Positions 34,918 to 46,229 of a DNA stretch of 64,000 nucleotides are shown here, piece by piece. This stretch comes from Calliphora vicina. Lineage: Eukaryota > Arthropoda > Insecta > Diptera > Calliphoridae. The position numbers and the translations under genes are program-made. The stretch spans positions 78,269,747 through 78,333,746 of the forward strand of contig NC_088784.1 in the NCBI RefSeq assembly GCF_958450345.1, written 5' to 3'. The notes beneath the pieces were generated by a model. That model was not told the origin of the DNA, made no database searches, and was given only the letters and a program-made list of their open reading frames with translations. Position 1 is the first letter of the stretch; each line of letters begins with the position of its first letter.

Positions 34918-37900
34918 GTTCAGTTCAGTTCTAGTTCAGTTCTAGTTCAGTTCTAGTTCAGTTCTAGTTCAGTTCTAGTTCAGTTCTAGTTCAGTTCTAG
35001 TTCAGTTCTAGTTCAGTTCTAGTTCAGTTCTAGTTCAGTTCTAGTTCAGTTCTAGTTCAGTTCTAGTTCAGTTCTAGTTCAGTTCTAGTTCAGTTCTAGT
35101 TCAGTTCTAGTTCAGTTCTAGTTCAGTTCTAGTTCAGTTCTAGTTCAGTTCTAGTTCAGTTCTAGTTCAGTTCTAGTTCAGTTCTAGTTCAGTTCTAGTT
35201 CAGTTCTAGTTCAGTTCTAGTTCAGTTCTAGTTCTGTTCTAGTTCTGTTCTAGTTCTGTTCTAGTTCTGTTCTAGTTCTGTTCTAGTTCTGTTCTAGTTC
35301 TGTTCTAGTTCTGTTCTAGTTCTGTTCTAGTTCTGTTCTAGTTCTGTTCTAGTTCTGTTCTAGTTCTGTTCTAGTTCTGTTCTAGTTCTGTTCTAGTTCT
35401 GTTCTAGTTCTAGTTCTGTTCTAGTTCTGTTCTAGTTCTGTTCTAGTTCTGTTCTAGTTCTGTTCTAGTTCTGTTCTAGTTCTGTTCTAGTTCTGTTCTA
35501 GTTCTGTTCTAGTTCTGTTCTAGTTCTGTTCTAGTTCTGTTCTAGTTCTGTTCTAGTTCTGTTCTAGTTCTGTTCTAGTTCTGTTCTAGTTCTGTTCTAG
35601 TTCTGTTCTAGTTCTGTTCTAGTTCTGTTCTAGTTCTGTTCTAGTTCTGTTCTAGTTCTGTTCTAGTTCTGTTCTAGTTCTGTTCTAGTTCTGTTCTAGT
35701 TCTGTTCTAGTTCTGTTCTAGTTCTGTTCTAGTTCTGTTCTAGTTCTGTTCTAGTTCTGTTCTAGTTCTGTTCTAGTTCTGTTCTAGTTCTGTTCTAGTT
35801 CTGTTCTAGTTCTGTTCTAGTTCTGTTCTAGTTCTGTTCTAGTTCTGTTCTAGTTCTGTTCTAGTTCTGTTCTAGTTCTGTTCTAGTTCTGTTCTAGTTC
35901 TGTTCTAGTTCTGTTCTAGTTCTGTTCTAGTTCTGTTCTAGTTCTGTTCTAGTTCTGTTCTAGTTCTGTTCTAGTTCTGTTCTAGTTCTGTTCTAGTTCT
36001 GTTCTAGTTCAGTTCTAGTTCAGTTCTAGTTCAGTTCTAGTTCAGTTCTAGTTCAGTTCTAGTTCAGTTCTAGTTCAGTTCTAGTTCAGTTCTAGTTCAG
36101 TTCTAGTTCAGTTCTAGTTCAGTTCTAGTTCAGTTCTAGTTCAGTTCTAGTTCAGTTCTAGTTCAGTTCTAGTTCAGTTCTAGTTCAGTTCTAGTTCAGT
36201 TCTAGTTCAGTTCTAGTTCAGTTCTAGTTCAGTTCTAGTTCAGTTCTAGTTCAGTTCTAGTTCAGTTCTAGTTCAGTTCTAGTTCAGTTCTAGTTCAGTT
36301 CTAGTTCAGTTCTAGTTCAGTTCTAGTTCAGTTCTAGTTCAGTTCTAGTTCAGTTCTAGTTCAGTTCTAGTTCAGTTCTAGTTCAGTTCTAGTTCAGTTC
36401 TAGTTCAGTTCTAGTTCAGTTCTAGTTCAGTTCTAGTTCAGTTCTAGTTCAGTTCTAGTTCAGTTCTAGTTCAGTTCTAGTTCAGTTCTAGTTCAGTTCT
36501 AGTTCAGTTCTAGTTCAGTTCTAGTTCAGTTCTAGTTCAGTTCTAGTTCAGTTCTAGTTCAGTTCTAGTTCAGTTCTAGTTCAGTTCTAGTTCAGTTCTA
36601 GTTCAGTTCTAGTTCAGTTCTAGTTCAGTTCTAGTTCAGTTCTAGTTCAGTTCTAGTTCAGTTCTAGTTCAGTTCTAGTTCAGTTCTAGTTCAGTTCTAG
36701 TTCAGTTCTAGTTCAGTTCTAGTTCAGTTCTAGTTCAGTTCTAGTTCAGTTCTAGTTCAGTTCTAGTTCAGTTCTAGTTCAGTTCTAGTTCAGTTCTAGT
36801 TCAGTTCTAGTTCAGTTCTAGTTCAGTTCTAGTTCAGTTCTAGTTCAGTTCTAGTTCAGTTCTAGTTCAGTTCTAGTTCAGTTCTAGTTCAGTTCTAGTT
36901 CAGTTCTAGTTCAGTTCTAGTTCAGTTCTAGTTCAGTTCTAGTTCAGTTCTAGTTCAGTTCTAGTTCAGTTCTAGTTCAGTTCTAGTTCAGTTCTAGTTC
37001 AGTTCTAGTTCAGTTCTAGTTCAGTTCTAGTTCAGTTCTAGTTCAGTTCTAGTTCAGTTCTAGTTCAGTTCTAGTTCAGTTCTAGTTCAGTTCTAGTTCA
37101 GTTCTAGTTCAGTTCTAGTTCAGTTCTAGTTCAGTTCTAGTTCAGTTCTAGTTCAGTTCTAGTTCAGTTCTAGTTCAGTTCTAGTTCAGTTCTAGTTCAG
37201 TTCTAGTTCAGTTCTAGTTCAGTTCTAGTTCAGTTCTAGTTCAGTTCTAGTTCAGTTCTAGTTCAGTTCTAGTTCAGTTCTAGTTCAGTTCTAGTTCAGT
37301 TCTAGTTCAGTTCTAGTTCAGTTCTAGTTCAGTTCTAGTTCAGTTCTAGTTCAGTTCTAGTTCAGTTCTAGTTCAGTTCTAGTTCAGTTCTAGTTCAGTT
37401 CTAGTTCAGTTCTAGTTCAGTTCTAGTTCAGTTCTAGTTCAGTTCTAGTTCAGTTCTAGTTCAGTTCTAGTTCAGTTCTAGTTCAGTTCTAGTTCAGTTC
37501 TAGTTCAGTTCTAGTTCAGTTCTAGTTCAGTTCTAGTTCAGTTCTAGTTCAGTTCTAGTTCAGTTCTAGTTCAGTTCTAGTTCAGTTCTAGTTCAGTTCT
37601 AGTTCAGTTCTAGTTCAGTTCTAGTTCAGTTCTAGTTCAGTTCTAGTTCAGTTCTAGTTCAGTTCTAGTTCAGTTCTAGTTCAGTTCTAGTTCAGTTCTA
37701 GTTCAGTTCTAGTTCAGTTCTAGTTCAGTTCTAGTTCAGTTCTAGTTCAGTTCTAGTTCAGTTCTAGTTCAGTTCTAGTTCAGTTCTAGTTCAGTTCTAG
37801 TTCAGTTCTAGTTCAGTTCTAGTTCAGTTCTAGTTCAGTTCTAGTTCAGTTCTAGTTCAGTTCTAGTTCAGTTCTAGTTCAGTTCTAGTTCAGTTCTAGT

Positions 37901-39733
37901 TCAGTTCTAGTTCAGTTCTAGTTCAGTTCTAGTTCAGTTCTAGTTCAGTTCTAGTTCAGTTCTAGTTCAGTTCTAGTTCAGTTCTAGTTCAGTTCTAGTT
38001 CAGTTCTAGTTCAGTTCTAGTTCAGTTCTAGTTCAGTTCTAGTTCAGTTCTAGTTCAGTTCTAGTTCAGTTCTAGTTCAGTTCTAGTTCAGTTCTAGTTC
38101 AGTTCTAGTTCAGTTCTAGTTCAGTTCTAGTTCAGTTCTAGTTCAGTTCTAGTTCAGTTCTAGTTCAGTTCTAGTTCAGTTCTAGTTCAGTTCTAGTTCA
38201 GTTCTAGTTCAGTTCTAGTTCAGTTCTAGTTCAGTTCTAGTTCAGTTCTAGTTCAGTTCTAGTTCAGTTCTAGTTCAGTTCTAGTTCAGTTCTAGTTCAG
38301 TTCTAGTTCAGTTCTAGTTCAGTTCTAGTTCAGTTCTAGTTCAGTTCTAGTTCAGTTCTAGTTCAGTTCTAGTTCAGTTCTAGTTCAGTTCTAGTTCAGT
38401 TCTAGTTCAGTTCTAGTTCAGTTCTAGTTCAGTTCTAGTTCAGTTCTAGTTCAGTTCTAGTTCAGTTCTAGTTCAGTTCTAGTTCAGTTCTAGTTCAGTT
38501 CTAGTTCAGTTCTAGTTCAGTTCTAGTTCAGTTCTAGTTCAGTTCTAGTTCAGTTCTAGTTCAGTTCTAGTTCAGTTCTAGTTCAGTTCTAGTTCAGTTC
38601 TAGTTCAGTTCTAGTTCAGTTCTAGTTCAGTTCTAGTTCAGTTCTAGTTCAGTTCTAGTTCAGTTCTAGTTCAGTTCTAGTTCAGTTCTAGTTCAGTTCT
38701 AGTTCAGTTCTAGTTCAGTTCTAGTTCAGTTCTAGTTCAGTTCTAGTTCAGTTCTAGTTCAGTTCTAGTTCAGTTCTAGTTCAGTTCTAGTTCAGTTCTA
38801 GTTCAGTTCTAGTTCAGTTCTAGTTCAGTTCTAGTTCAGTTCTAGTTCAGTTCTAGTTCAGTTCTAGTTCAGTTCTAGTTCAGTTCTAGTTCAGTTCTAG
38901 TTCAGTTCTAGTTCAGTTCTAGTTCAGTTCTAGTTCAGTTCTAGTTCAGTTCTAGTTCAGTTCTAGTTCAGTTCTAGTTCAGTTCTAGTTCAGTTCTAGT
39001 TCAGTTCTAGTTCAGTTCTAGTTCAGTTCTAGTTCAGTTCTAGTTCAGTTCTAGTTCAGTTCTAGTTCAGTTCTAGTTCAGTTCTAGTTCAGTTCTAGTT
39101 CAGTTCTAGTTCAGTTCTAGTTCAGTTCTAGTTCAGTTCTAGTTCAGTTCTAGTTCAGTTCTAGTTCAGTTCTAGTTCAGTTCTAGTTCAGTTCTAGTTC
39201 AGTTCTAGTTCAGTTCTAGTTCAGTTCTAGTTCAGTTCTAGTTCAGTTCTAGTTCAGTTCTAGTTCAGTTCTAGTTCAGTTCTAGTTCAGTTCTAGTTCA
39301 GTTCTAGTTCAGTTCTAGTTCAGTTCTAGTTCAGTTCTAGTTCAGTTCTAGTTCAGTTCTAGTTCAGTTCTAGTTCAGTTCTAGTTCAGTTCTAGTTCAG
39401 TTCTAGTTCAGTTCTAGTTCAGTTCTAGTTCAGTTCTAGTTCAGTTCTAGTTCAGTTCTAGTTCAGTTCTAGTTCAGTTCTAGTTCAGTTCTAGTTCAGT
39501 TCTAGTTCAGTTCTAGTTCAGTTCTAGTTCAGTTCTAGTTCAGTTCTAGTTCAGTTCTAGTTCAGTTCAGTTCTAGTTCTAGTTCTAGTTCAGTTCTAGT
39601 TCTAGTTCAGTTCTAGTTCAGTTCTAGTTCAGTTCTAGTTCAGTTCTAGTTCAGTTCTAGTTCAGTTCTAGTTCAGTTCTAGTTCAGTTCTAGTTCAGTT
39701 CTAGTTCAGTTCTAGTTCAGTTCTAGTTCAGTT
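34918..39733 (-). repeat. 11-bp satellite array (CTAGTTCAGTT)n, about 438 units, inverted relative to 31349-33005
   Basis: This is the exact reverse complement of the upstream 11-bp family. It is highly homogeneous, apart from a variant block at 35231-36006 and irregular short units near 35405-35415 and 39565-39605. It ends 1.1 kb before the second Wnt5 exon. Confidence 0.98.
35231..36006 (-). repeat. Variant block (CTAGTTCTGTT)n inside the 11-bp array
   Basis: About 70 consecutive units carry CTG in place of CAG at one position, with sharp borders on both sides. A single mutated unit must have been amplified locally. Confidence 0.95.
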
Positions 39734-40859
39734 TATTAAGTAGCCTTAAAGATATATATCCTGTTGTGGTTATGTATATCTTAAAGTTATTTGTTTAACC
39801 TTCATTCCTGTTCTTACGTTTGTGCCGGTGCTATTGGCCCTGAAAAGTTTGTTGTTGACAGTGATATAAAAACTTAAACTTGAAAGCACCCCCAATAAAC
39901 ACCTTTCAACTTTCCGTTATGAAGAATTCTTAAAATAAATACCTAGCCATTACCTTTTAATTACATTTTTCTATAAAACTTTCTCGCATCTTGCAACAGA
40001 CTGTCTGACCTCTCAACTAATGACGTGTTAATAATGTAAAGATTTTTCACAATGTTTTTCATACTTCAAAGTGCTGCCGAACATAAAAGAAGAAGATGAA
40101 GAAAATAAGACGATGTCTACAAGTAAATTATTCATAAAAATTAATTTAGTCTATTAGGCAAGCAAATAGCCTTTAGCTAAACCAAACCAACTTTAGGCCA
40201 AACAAAAAAAAAGTCAAAGAAAATAATAAATGTCCTTTCACCAAAATAATCAGAAAAGCGGCAGCAGACGGCGTGGAATAGAAAAAATATAATGTTAATA
40301 ATAAGAAAGGAAACAGATTCAATATTAATTAAATGTCATTGGCCATTAAAATGAAACCTTTAAGAAAAAGCAGCACAAGTTTGTTGCTTTATAATTTTTC
40401 ATGGCAACGAAGAAAACTTTATCCTTAGACTTTTAAAAAACTTACTAGGAAGAGCGGAAGAACAGGATATGAAGAGGACAACAAAGTAGGAACTTTATTT
40501 AGCTTGAGAATACTTTAGTTGCCTTATTGTTGTTTAGATTTTATTGCTGCAACATCAGGTGGCTTTTCTTTTTGTTCAGTTGATAAAATTAAGAGCTAAA
40601 AACTTAACAAAGGTAGCAGCATCATTAGACATTGATTAAATTCTTATTTATATAACTCTTGAGTTGCTAAAGTGAATCTAAACAGGGGATGCTGCTGTAA
40701 AGTGTTGCTAATTGTGTGACACATTAAAGCAAGCAAATTCAATAGTGAAGGAACATGGTGAACAGGGTGCATTTTGCATAATTTTAATATAACTAGTTGC
40801 ACAGTTTTAATGGATATTTAATTAATTTAAATTTTTTTTTGTATTTTCTTTCTAAACAG
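39734..40859 (+). other. End of the 34.8-kb intron with 3' splice acceptor
   Basis: 1.1 kb of unique AT-rich sequence with no gene. It ends with a T-rich tract and TTTCTTTCTAAACAG at 40859, the acceptor of the second Wnt5 exon. Confidence 0.75.
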
Positions 40860-41040
40860 GTTCACCGGAAATGGCTTTTATACATGCTTTGGCTGCTGCC
40901 ACCGTTACCAGTTTTATAGCTCGTGCCTGTCGAGATGGCCAGTTGGCATCATGTGGCTGCTCTAGTGGCTCCAGACCCAAACAGTTACATGACGACTGGA
41001 CTTGGGGAGGTTGTGGTGATAATTTGGAATATGCATACAA
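40860..41040 (+). CDS. Wnt5: Wnt5 internal exon (181 bp)
   Basis: The frame continues from the exon at 5995-6079 by completing a split Gly codon. It reads SPEMAFIHALAAATVTSFIA, then RACRDGQLASCGCSSGSRPK, then QLHDDWTWGGCGDNLEYAY, and ends two bases into a Lys codon before the donor GTAAGT. Conserved Wnt features are the helix with ARAC, the Cys pair ASCGC, and the W.WGGC.DN block. The match to Drosophila Wnt5 as I recall it is nearly residue for residue, including PEMAFIHALAAATVTSFIAR and RPKQLHDDW. The protein is a secreted, disulfide-rich ligand; the palmitoleoylated Ser region and C-terminal cysteines lie in later exons outside the window. No frameshift or stop is seen, so the gene looks functional. 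Confidence 0.95.
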
Positions 41041-41714
41041 GTAAGTCTTTTAATTATGTTTAATATTTGTTTATGGACTTTTTTGTCTGTTTGCTTTATC
41101 CACTATTTATTTAAATACTTGTTTATTTGTGTCTGTATTGTTTTTTTTAAATTAAATTGGTTAATTAATTAATTGAATTAATGTTTATGGATACTTATTT
41201 GTATACATAATAACTATACAATTAAGTAGAGCTTATAAAAACTACACTATTTAAATTAATTAAAATAATAGTATAAAAAACAGATAAAATAATCAAATAA
41301 TAAATTAATGAGTGTCTGTCTACAACAGACACAAATTACCACAGGTTGAGAACGGTTTAAACGTTTGTTAATGTGTTCGAACAAGAAAAAATATAGAAAG
41401 GGAGTGTAAATAATGTATAAAATGCAGGCTCGGATCGAGAAGGGGAAATTTGTAATTCCCCTCCCCACAAAACCGAAAAGTTTTCATATAAAAAAAAAGA
41501 AAAATGTAAAAAAATTTTGATTGAAAATGGTTGACCTGAATCCGCACCTGATATAGATTGGTGACGTTTAGAATATTGGTGGAAACTCATAGCCAAAGGG
41601 AAAAAACTCCCGGGGAATTTTTATTCATAATGGAGCTGTTTGTCTCCATTTTCCATGCTATGGAATAATTTCGCCATTTTTAGCCAAATCTCTCGTATAA
41701 CTCTAAAATCTTCA
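41041..41714 (+). other. Start of the next Wnt5 intron
   Basis: Donor GTAAGT at 41041-41046. The remainder is AT-rich with no element that I can name. The next coding exon is not found up to the window end, so this intron is at least 22,960 bp. Confidence 0.7.
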
Positions 41715-43285
41715 AAGTGGAATTTAATTTTTTTTTTTTTGAAATTCGGGAATTTTTCAAATTTTAAGTTTTTATTTTGAAACATTTGTACAATATAAAT
41801 TTATTTAAAATATTGGACATTGTTAGCTATGAACTATTCCCATCTATCCGGCAAAATATGGATTTCGAGCCAAAAGAACTGCTCATTTTTTGAGACCAAG
41901 AACGAATCAAGCCAATTTTGGATACTCTGTTCCAAATTGAAGCGTATCCCAGAGAGAGCGTCAAGCATCAATCGAAAAAAAAGTATTCGAAAGGCGAAGG
42001 CAAAACTTCCCAACTGCTTTATTCTAAATACTTCTTAACAGGTATTGCAACATGCGGCCAAACGTTGTTATGATGGAATATTACGATTTCATGTCTGGCA
42101 GAATATTCTTATCATTTTTCGGCCAATACTCGCTACGAACGACGGCCGGTGCTTCAAAGTCCATTTTGGAGATTCTCGATCGCGTATAGGAGAGGATGAA
42201 GGTGATTATTGGTGAGAGTAGGGTATCCAACTTAATTGATTCGCTAGAGCATCGTCGCAATGTGCGCTGCATTTCAATGTTTTATGTGGAATGTGTTCTT
42301 TTCCCGCAGATAGTTACATGTTCCTGATACCCGCAGATAGTTACATGTTCCTGATACCCGCAGATATTTACGTAATACACGTTTTTCATCATGAAAAAAT
42401 CCCTTTGTGGTCGATTAACCAGTGGACCATACAACTCAGTACAGATAAAATTCGTTCTTTAGACGTACTGTATGCTTGTGGAACAAACTTCACGATAAAG
42501 TGTTTCCTGGCATTTTCAATGTAGTCTGATTGAATCCCCCTCTTTCCTACCTCCCATAACTTATTTTCCAAGTTCCAACACAATGCTTTGAATTAATAAG
42601 GGTCATCCCCTGAGTGCTGGTCCAAGAAGAAAAAAATAACGAATATGTTGGGTTCAGTACAGGTTACCTGTGATGGTCTGGCCAGATTTCAGCAGCTCGT
42701 AATACCCTTTTGCTCCCCCCAAATATAGAGAATTACCTTAGCGTTATAAATATTTGGCTTTGTTGATTCGGCTTTTAGACGTTCTTCACATAAAATCTCT
42801 TACACTTTGGGTTATCGTAATGTATCCAATTTTCATTGCAAGTAATAAGTCGGTGCAAAAATTACTTTATTCAAGCATCATTTCGGACATACAAAATCGT
42901 CTTTCAATGTCTCTCGGCTTCAATTCGTATGGTACCCAATTTTCCTGCTTTTGGATGATTCCTGCTGCTTGCTAACATTTTGCTGATTGAGTAGTTCCCA
43001 ATGACTTTGCAAGCTCTTGCTGAGTTTGACAATAATCTTCATGGAGTAATGCCTCCAATTCTTGGTCTTCAAACTTTTTTGGCTGGCCTGGACGATCATT
43101 GTCTTCGGTGCTAAAATCATCACTTCTGATCTACAAAAACCAGCTCTCGCAAGTTGAAATTGATGGAACACATTCACTATAAGCTTCGGTGAGCAATCGG
43201 TGTTCTTCAGCGGCACTTAAAAGTAAAACAAAACTTCCCGCATTTGACGCGTTTGTAAATCCCGCCTTTTTGAGTCACACACCAA
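41715..43285 (-). pseudogene. mariner relic, both ends present, interrupted
   Basis: The right end, read inward, is TTGGTGTGTGACTCAAAAAG next to TA (43286-43287). The left end near 41715-41760 retains only the subterminal region. The minus-strand N-terminal frame (43216-42923) contains PLKNTDCSPKLIVNVFHQFQ. C-terminal motifs appear in scattered frames (for example SWEVLPSPF around 42040-42010). An unrelated segment of about 500 bp interrupts it at about 42135-42640. Many frameshifts and stops mean there is no active product. Confidence 0.8.
42135..42640. mobile_element. Unidentified insertion inside mariner, with a 27-bp tandem repeat
   Basis: Mariner similarity is lost between these limits and resumes with TTCAGTACAGGTTACCTGTG. 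The insert contains a 27-bp unit (positions 42303-42329 and 42330-42356, with a partial third to 42369) including GATAGTTACATGTTCCTGAT. I see no clear termini or coding motif. Confidence 0.5.
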
Positions 43286-43779
43286 TATTTTTTGGGTATT
43301 TTTCCATACCATTGGTCCGGTACTGATGTAAGAATACTATGAATGATTTGGAATATATTAAAGTATCTAAAACTGTTGTCAATTCTTTATTCTCAGCTTT
43401 GGGATTTTAAAAAATAGGCTAAATTCGGAACGGCATTGGAATTAGGCGTTCTCTATTTTAAAGCTATGTTTGTTGAGACACCTTTCAAAAAAAGCAGTTT
43501 CTTAAGAATTTTTTTATAGGAATCAAAACAGCAACATTTTCTCAATTTTCAAGTTCAAAATCGATTATTTTTGGTCGAGTAAAAGATTTGGTAAAATATT
43601 TAGTTTTAAAATTTTTACATATGATTTGTTTATTCTATCTTCAACTAATTTTTAATGAAATCGGTCATATCTTTAGGGTTTGAATATGTCTGAAGTGCTC
43701 TACTTTGAGATCCCACTGCAACACTGCTGCATTGTGAAATGCAATGTGTTTGAGTACGAATAGCAGTACACAATATTAT
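43286..43779 (+). other. Degraded sequence related to the 57956-60439 element
   Basis: Between about 43380 and 43740 the phrases CAGCTTTGGGATTTTAAAAA and CAAAATCGATTATTTTTGGT resemble parts of the element family at 57956-60439, but limits cannot be set. Confidence 0.4.
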
Positions 43780-44190
43780 TGTTAAGTTTTTTACCGTTTA
43801 AAAATGATGGTTTATTTCCTTTAAATAAACCGTATTCTTTTAATTGCAAATAAATTTGTAACAACTCTTTAATTATTTAAATTTACACATCAATAGTCAC
43901 TCTGTTTTAAAACACACACTTTTAAAATACACATTGCACTGATACACTGACTCACTTACAACTCACTGTTTATATTTATATATACATCTCCATCTTCTGG
44001 AAGTTTCATGAATATTCTAACGGAAATAACTATAATGTTCTATTTGCAAATGAGCACCTAATGTTTTTATCAGCTAAGTGTTAATATTTGCAGCTTTAAC
44101 AGTGAATGTTGTCATATACCTATAAACAATGTTAACAACATGTTATTGTTACATGTTATGTTAACAGCGTGCTATCAACATTGTAGATAG
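43780..44190 (-). mobile_element. Degraded LTR related to 16900-17521
   Basis: The sequence from TGTTAAGTTTTTTACCGTTT through GGTTTATTTCCTTTAAATAA and TTGCAAATAAATTTGTAACA matches the reverse complement of the solo LTR at 16900-17521. Similarity continues through the TAGTCACTC and ACTGACTCAC segments. The far end is uncertain. It is more diverged than the solo LTR. Confidence 0.7.
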
Positions 44191-45290
44191 GTGGAAGTTT
44201 TTATTAATTGAAATGTTTGCAAATACAAGCCTCTACCTTAGTACCACCAATATTTGTTAAAGAAAAATCGCTGGATGAGAGTTACATGTAAATATTTACT
44301 ATATAAATATTTTCCGCCCTTTCTCTGTTTTAATTTGAACAACATTTTATTATATAATCCATAGAGCTTTCTAAAATTGTAAAACATCACCAGGATTAAC
44401 CTTAAACTATTAAATGCATGAAATGTTTCAATTTATTAGCAATGGTTGTATATTTACTACATGCATTATTAATTACATGAAGTAAAGAATTTTCTATTTT
44501 TTTGTTTGTTTATTTGTATGAACTCTGTTCAATTTTTACCAACAATACCAAGAGATTTAAATTTCAATTTTTTACTCAAATTACCAGCAACTTTTAAAAC
44601 ATTTTTTGTTTGTTTTTGATCAACTTTATAAATAATTTCATATAGAAAAATCTTTTCATGGATATTAACAAAAACAAAATGTTAACAAAAAAAAAATACA
44701 TATATGGATTTTATTAAAACTAAAAAAATATATAACAACTTTTTGTTTAAAAAACAAAGAAATATATTGACGTTTACACATATGTATATATAAAAGGTCA
44801 TGTAGGTATTTTTGCTGTAATAAATGTATGGCTCATGAAAAAAAATTACACCGGTCAAAGGTAAACTAAATGGACCTAACGTCCATACAAACTTCTTCTA
44901 CAAAATAATAAAGCTACTATAATTCACATCAAATCGTATAAAATTTTCAAAACTATAGTATTTTTGTGAAAGACCCAAAGATTTTGAATCATCTAGGATC
45001 TGATTTGTACTAATATTAGAAAGTTTGGTGAAGAATATTCTATTAAATGCACAAAACTCAAAAGTAACAATTTTCTACAGTAATCCATCTTATCAATGGT
45101 AAAAAGAGTAAAAATTTCTAAAATGGTTTTTTAAAATGTTGCAAGCTGGCCTAATGTATTTGTATATCATTTGAATGTATTGCAAATGTAAATGGAATTA
45201 AACTAGCTCAGCTTGTATTTACCTTTGCATACATTTGTACAATTAAATGTAAAAAATATACAAAAAATAATGTAAAGAATCTCAGTACAT
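44191..45290 (+). other. Intronic sequence, nothing recognised
   Basis: AT-rich unique-looking sequence with no supported feature. Confidence 0.5.
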
Positions 45291-45710
45291 TGAGGGAAAT
45301 ATTTTTCCTGATTTTGACGCTTTGCAAGTCCGATTTACTATGGCGTTATATACATCGCTGCAAAGGTCTTTGAAATATCTATCATTAGATATCCATATTG
45401 TCTATAATAATGACTTACAAATCCAGCTGTAAATCAAAAATATGTCAAAGATCGAGATTGTCGTGTTTTTTTCCTTATAACTCAGCCATTCGTGGGCCGA
45501 TATTCTCGATTTTAATTAGTTACCGAACCGGGTCTATAGCGGATATATTAGTGTAATAATGATGTATGTGAGTTGTTTGGGGGCTTCTGAAAATTGATTT
45601 CAACATACAGACGGACAGGTTCACAAATGAAAATTGCATAAATTACTAATGGAATAACAAACATAGATATTCCCTTGCCACTCATGATGAAGGTTTATAA
45701 AAAAAAGAAA
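45291..45710 (-). mobile_element. DINE-1-like fragment
   Basis: It contains CCTGATTTTGACGCTTTG, ATCATTAGATATCCATATTG, CTCAGCCATTCGTGGGCCGA, CATACAGACGGACAGG and ACTAATGGAATAACAAACAT in family order. It ends in a GATATTCCCTTGCCACTCAT end block. The opposite terminus is missing. Confidence 0.8.
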
Positions 45711-46229
45711 CAAATGTATGTATGTACTCGCATGTAAATTAAATTTCATGTTACTGCACGAGTAACTTTTCACTACAAACAAAAAAATATTTTTATACAT
45801 TTTGTTTTTTCATTAAAAATGGATTATTTTCATTTTTTTTTCTGTGCAAAGTTTTTGTGGTAAAACACATTGGCCACTAAATTCATTTTGGTGTATAAAA
45901 ATTAAACTCATAAGTTTTATTAAAATTATACATACATATACATATGTATATAGAGATGTTGTATATTAATCTGGTTGGCATGAACTTTTTCTTTCCTGGT
46001 ATTTGCTGTCTGTCTGTTTGTTTGTTTTTCAATGATTGACCCTCGTACAGTAAAGTAAAGTAATGTATGTATATCAATCAAGAGTAATGCCTGGCGCTAT
46101 AAGTTAATATAAGTTATAATTGTTATTGTCAGTTGTTGGGGCAAATGTGACACACAATGATTTTGGAAATTATTTGAATACTTTTTGTCGTTTCTTGAAC
46201 ATGATATGATAATTTACATCACTTTTACA
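45711..46229 (+). other. Intronic sequence, nothing recognised
   Basis: AT-rich; the minus-strand open frame at 45883-46077 has no motif. Confidence 0.5.

Larger units (their letters stand above)
6080..40859 (+). other. Wnt5: 34,780-bp Wnt5 intron
   Basis: The donor is GTAAGT at 6080 and the acceptor is TTTCTTTCTAAACAG at 40845-40859. The split codon G|GT (Gly) is restored across the junction, giving LGSPEM in frame, so these exons are consecutive in the coding frame unless an alternative exon lies between. About 8.7 kb (one quarter) of the intron is satellite DNA in three arrays; most of the remainder is transposon remnants or AT-rich unique sequence. I saw no obvious recursive-splicing ratchet (pyrimidine tract plus AGGTAAGT) by eye. 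Confidence 0.9.
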
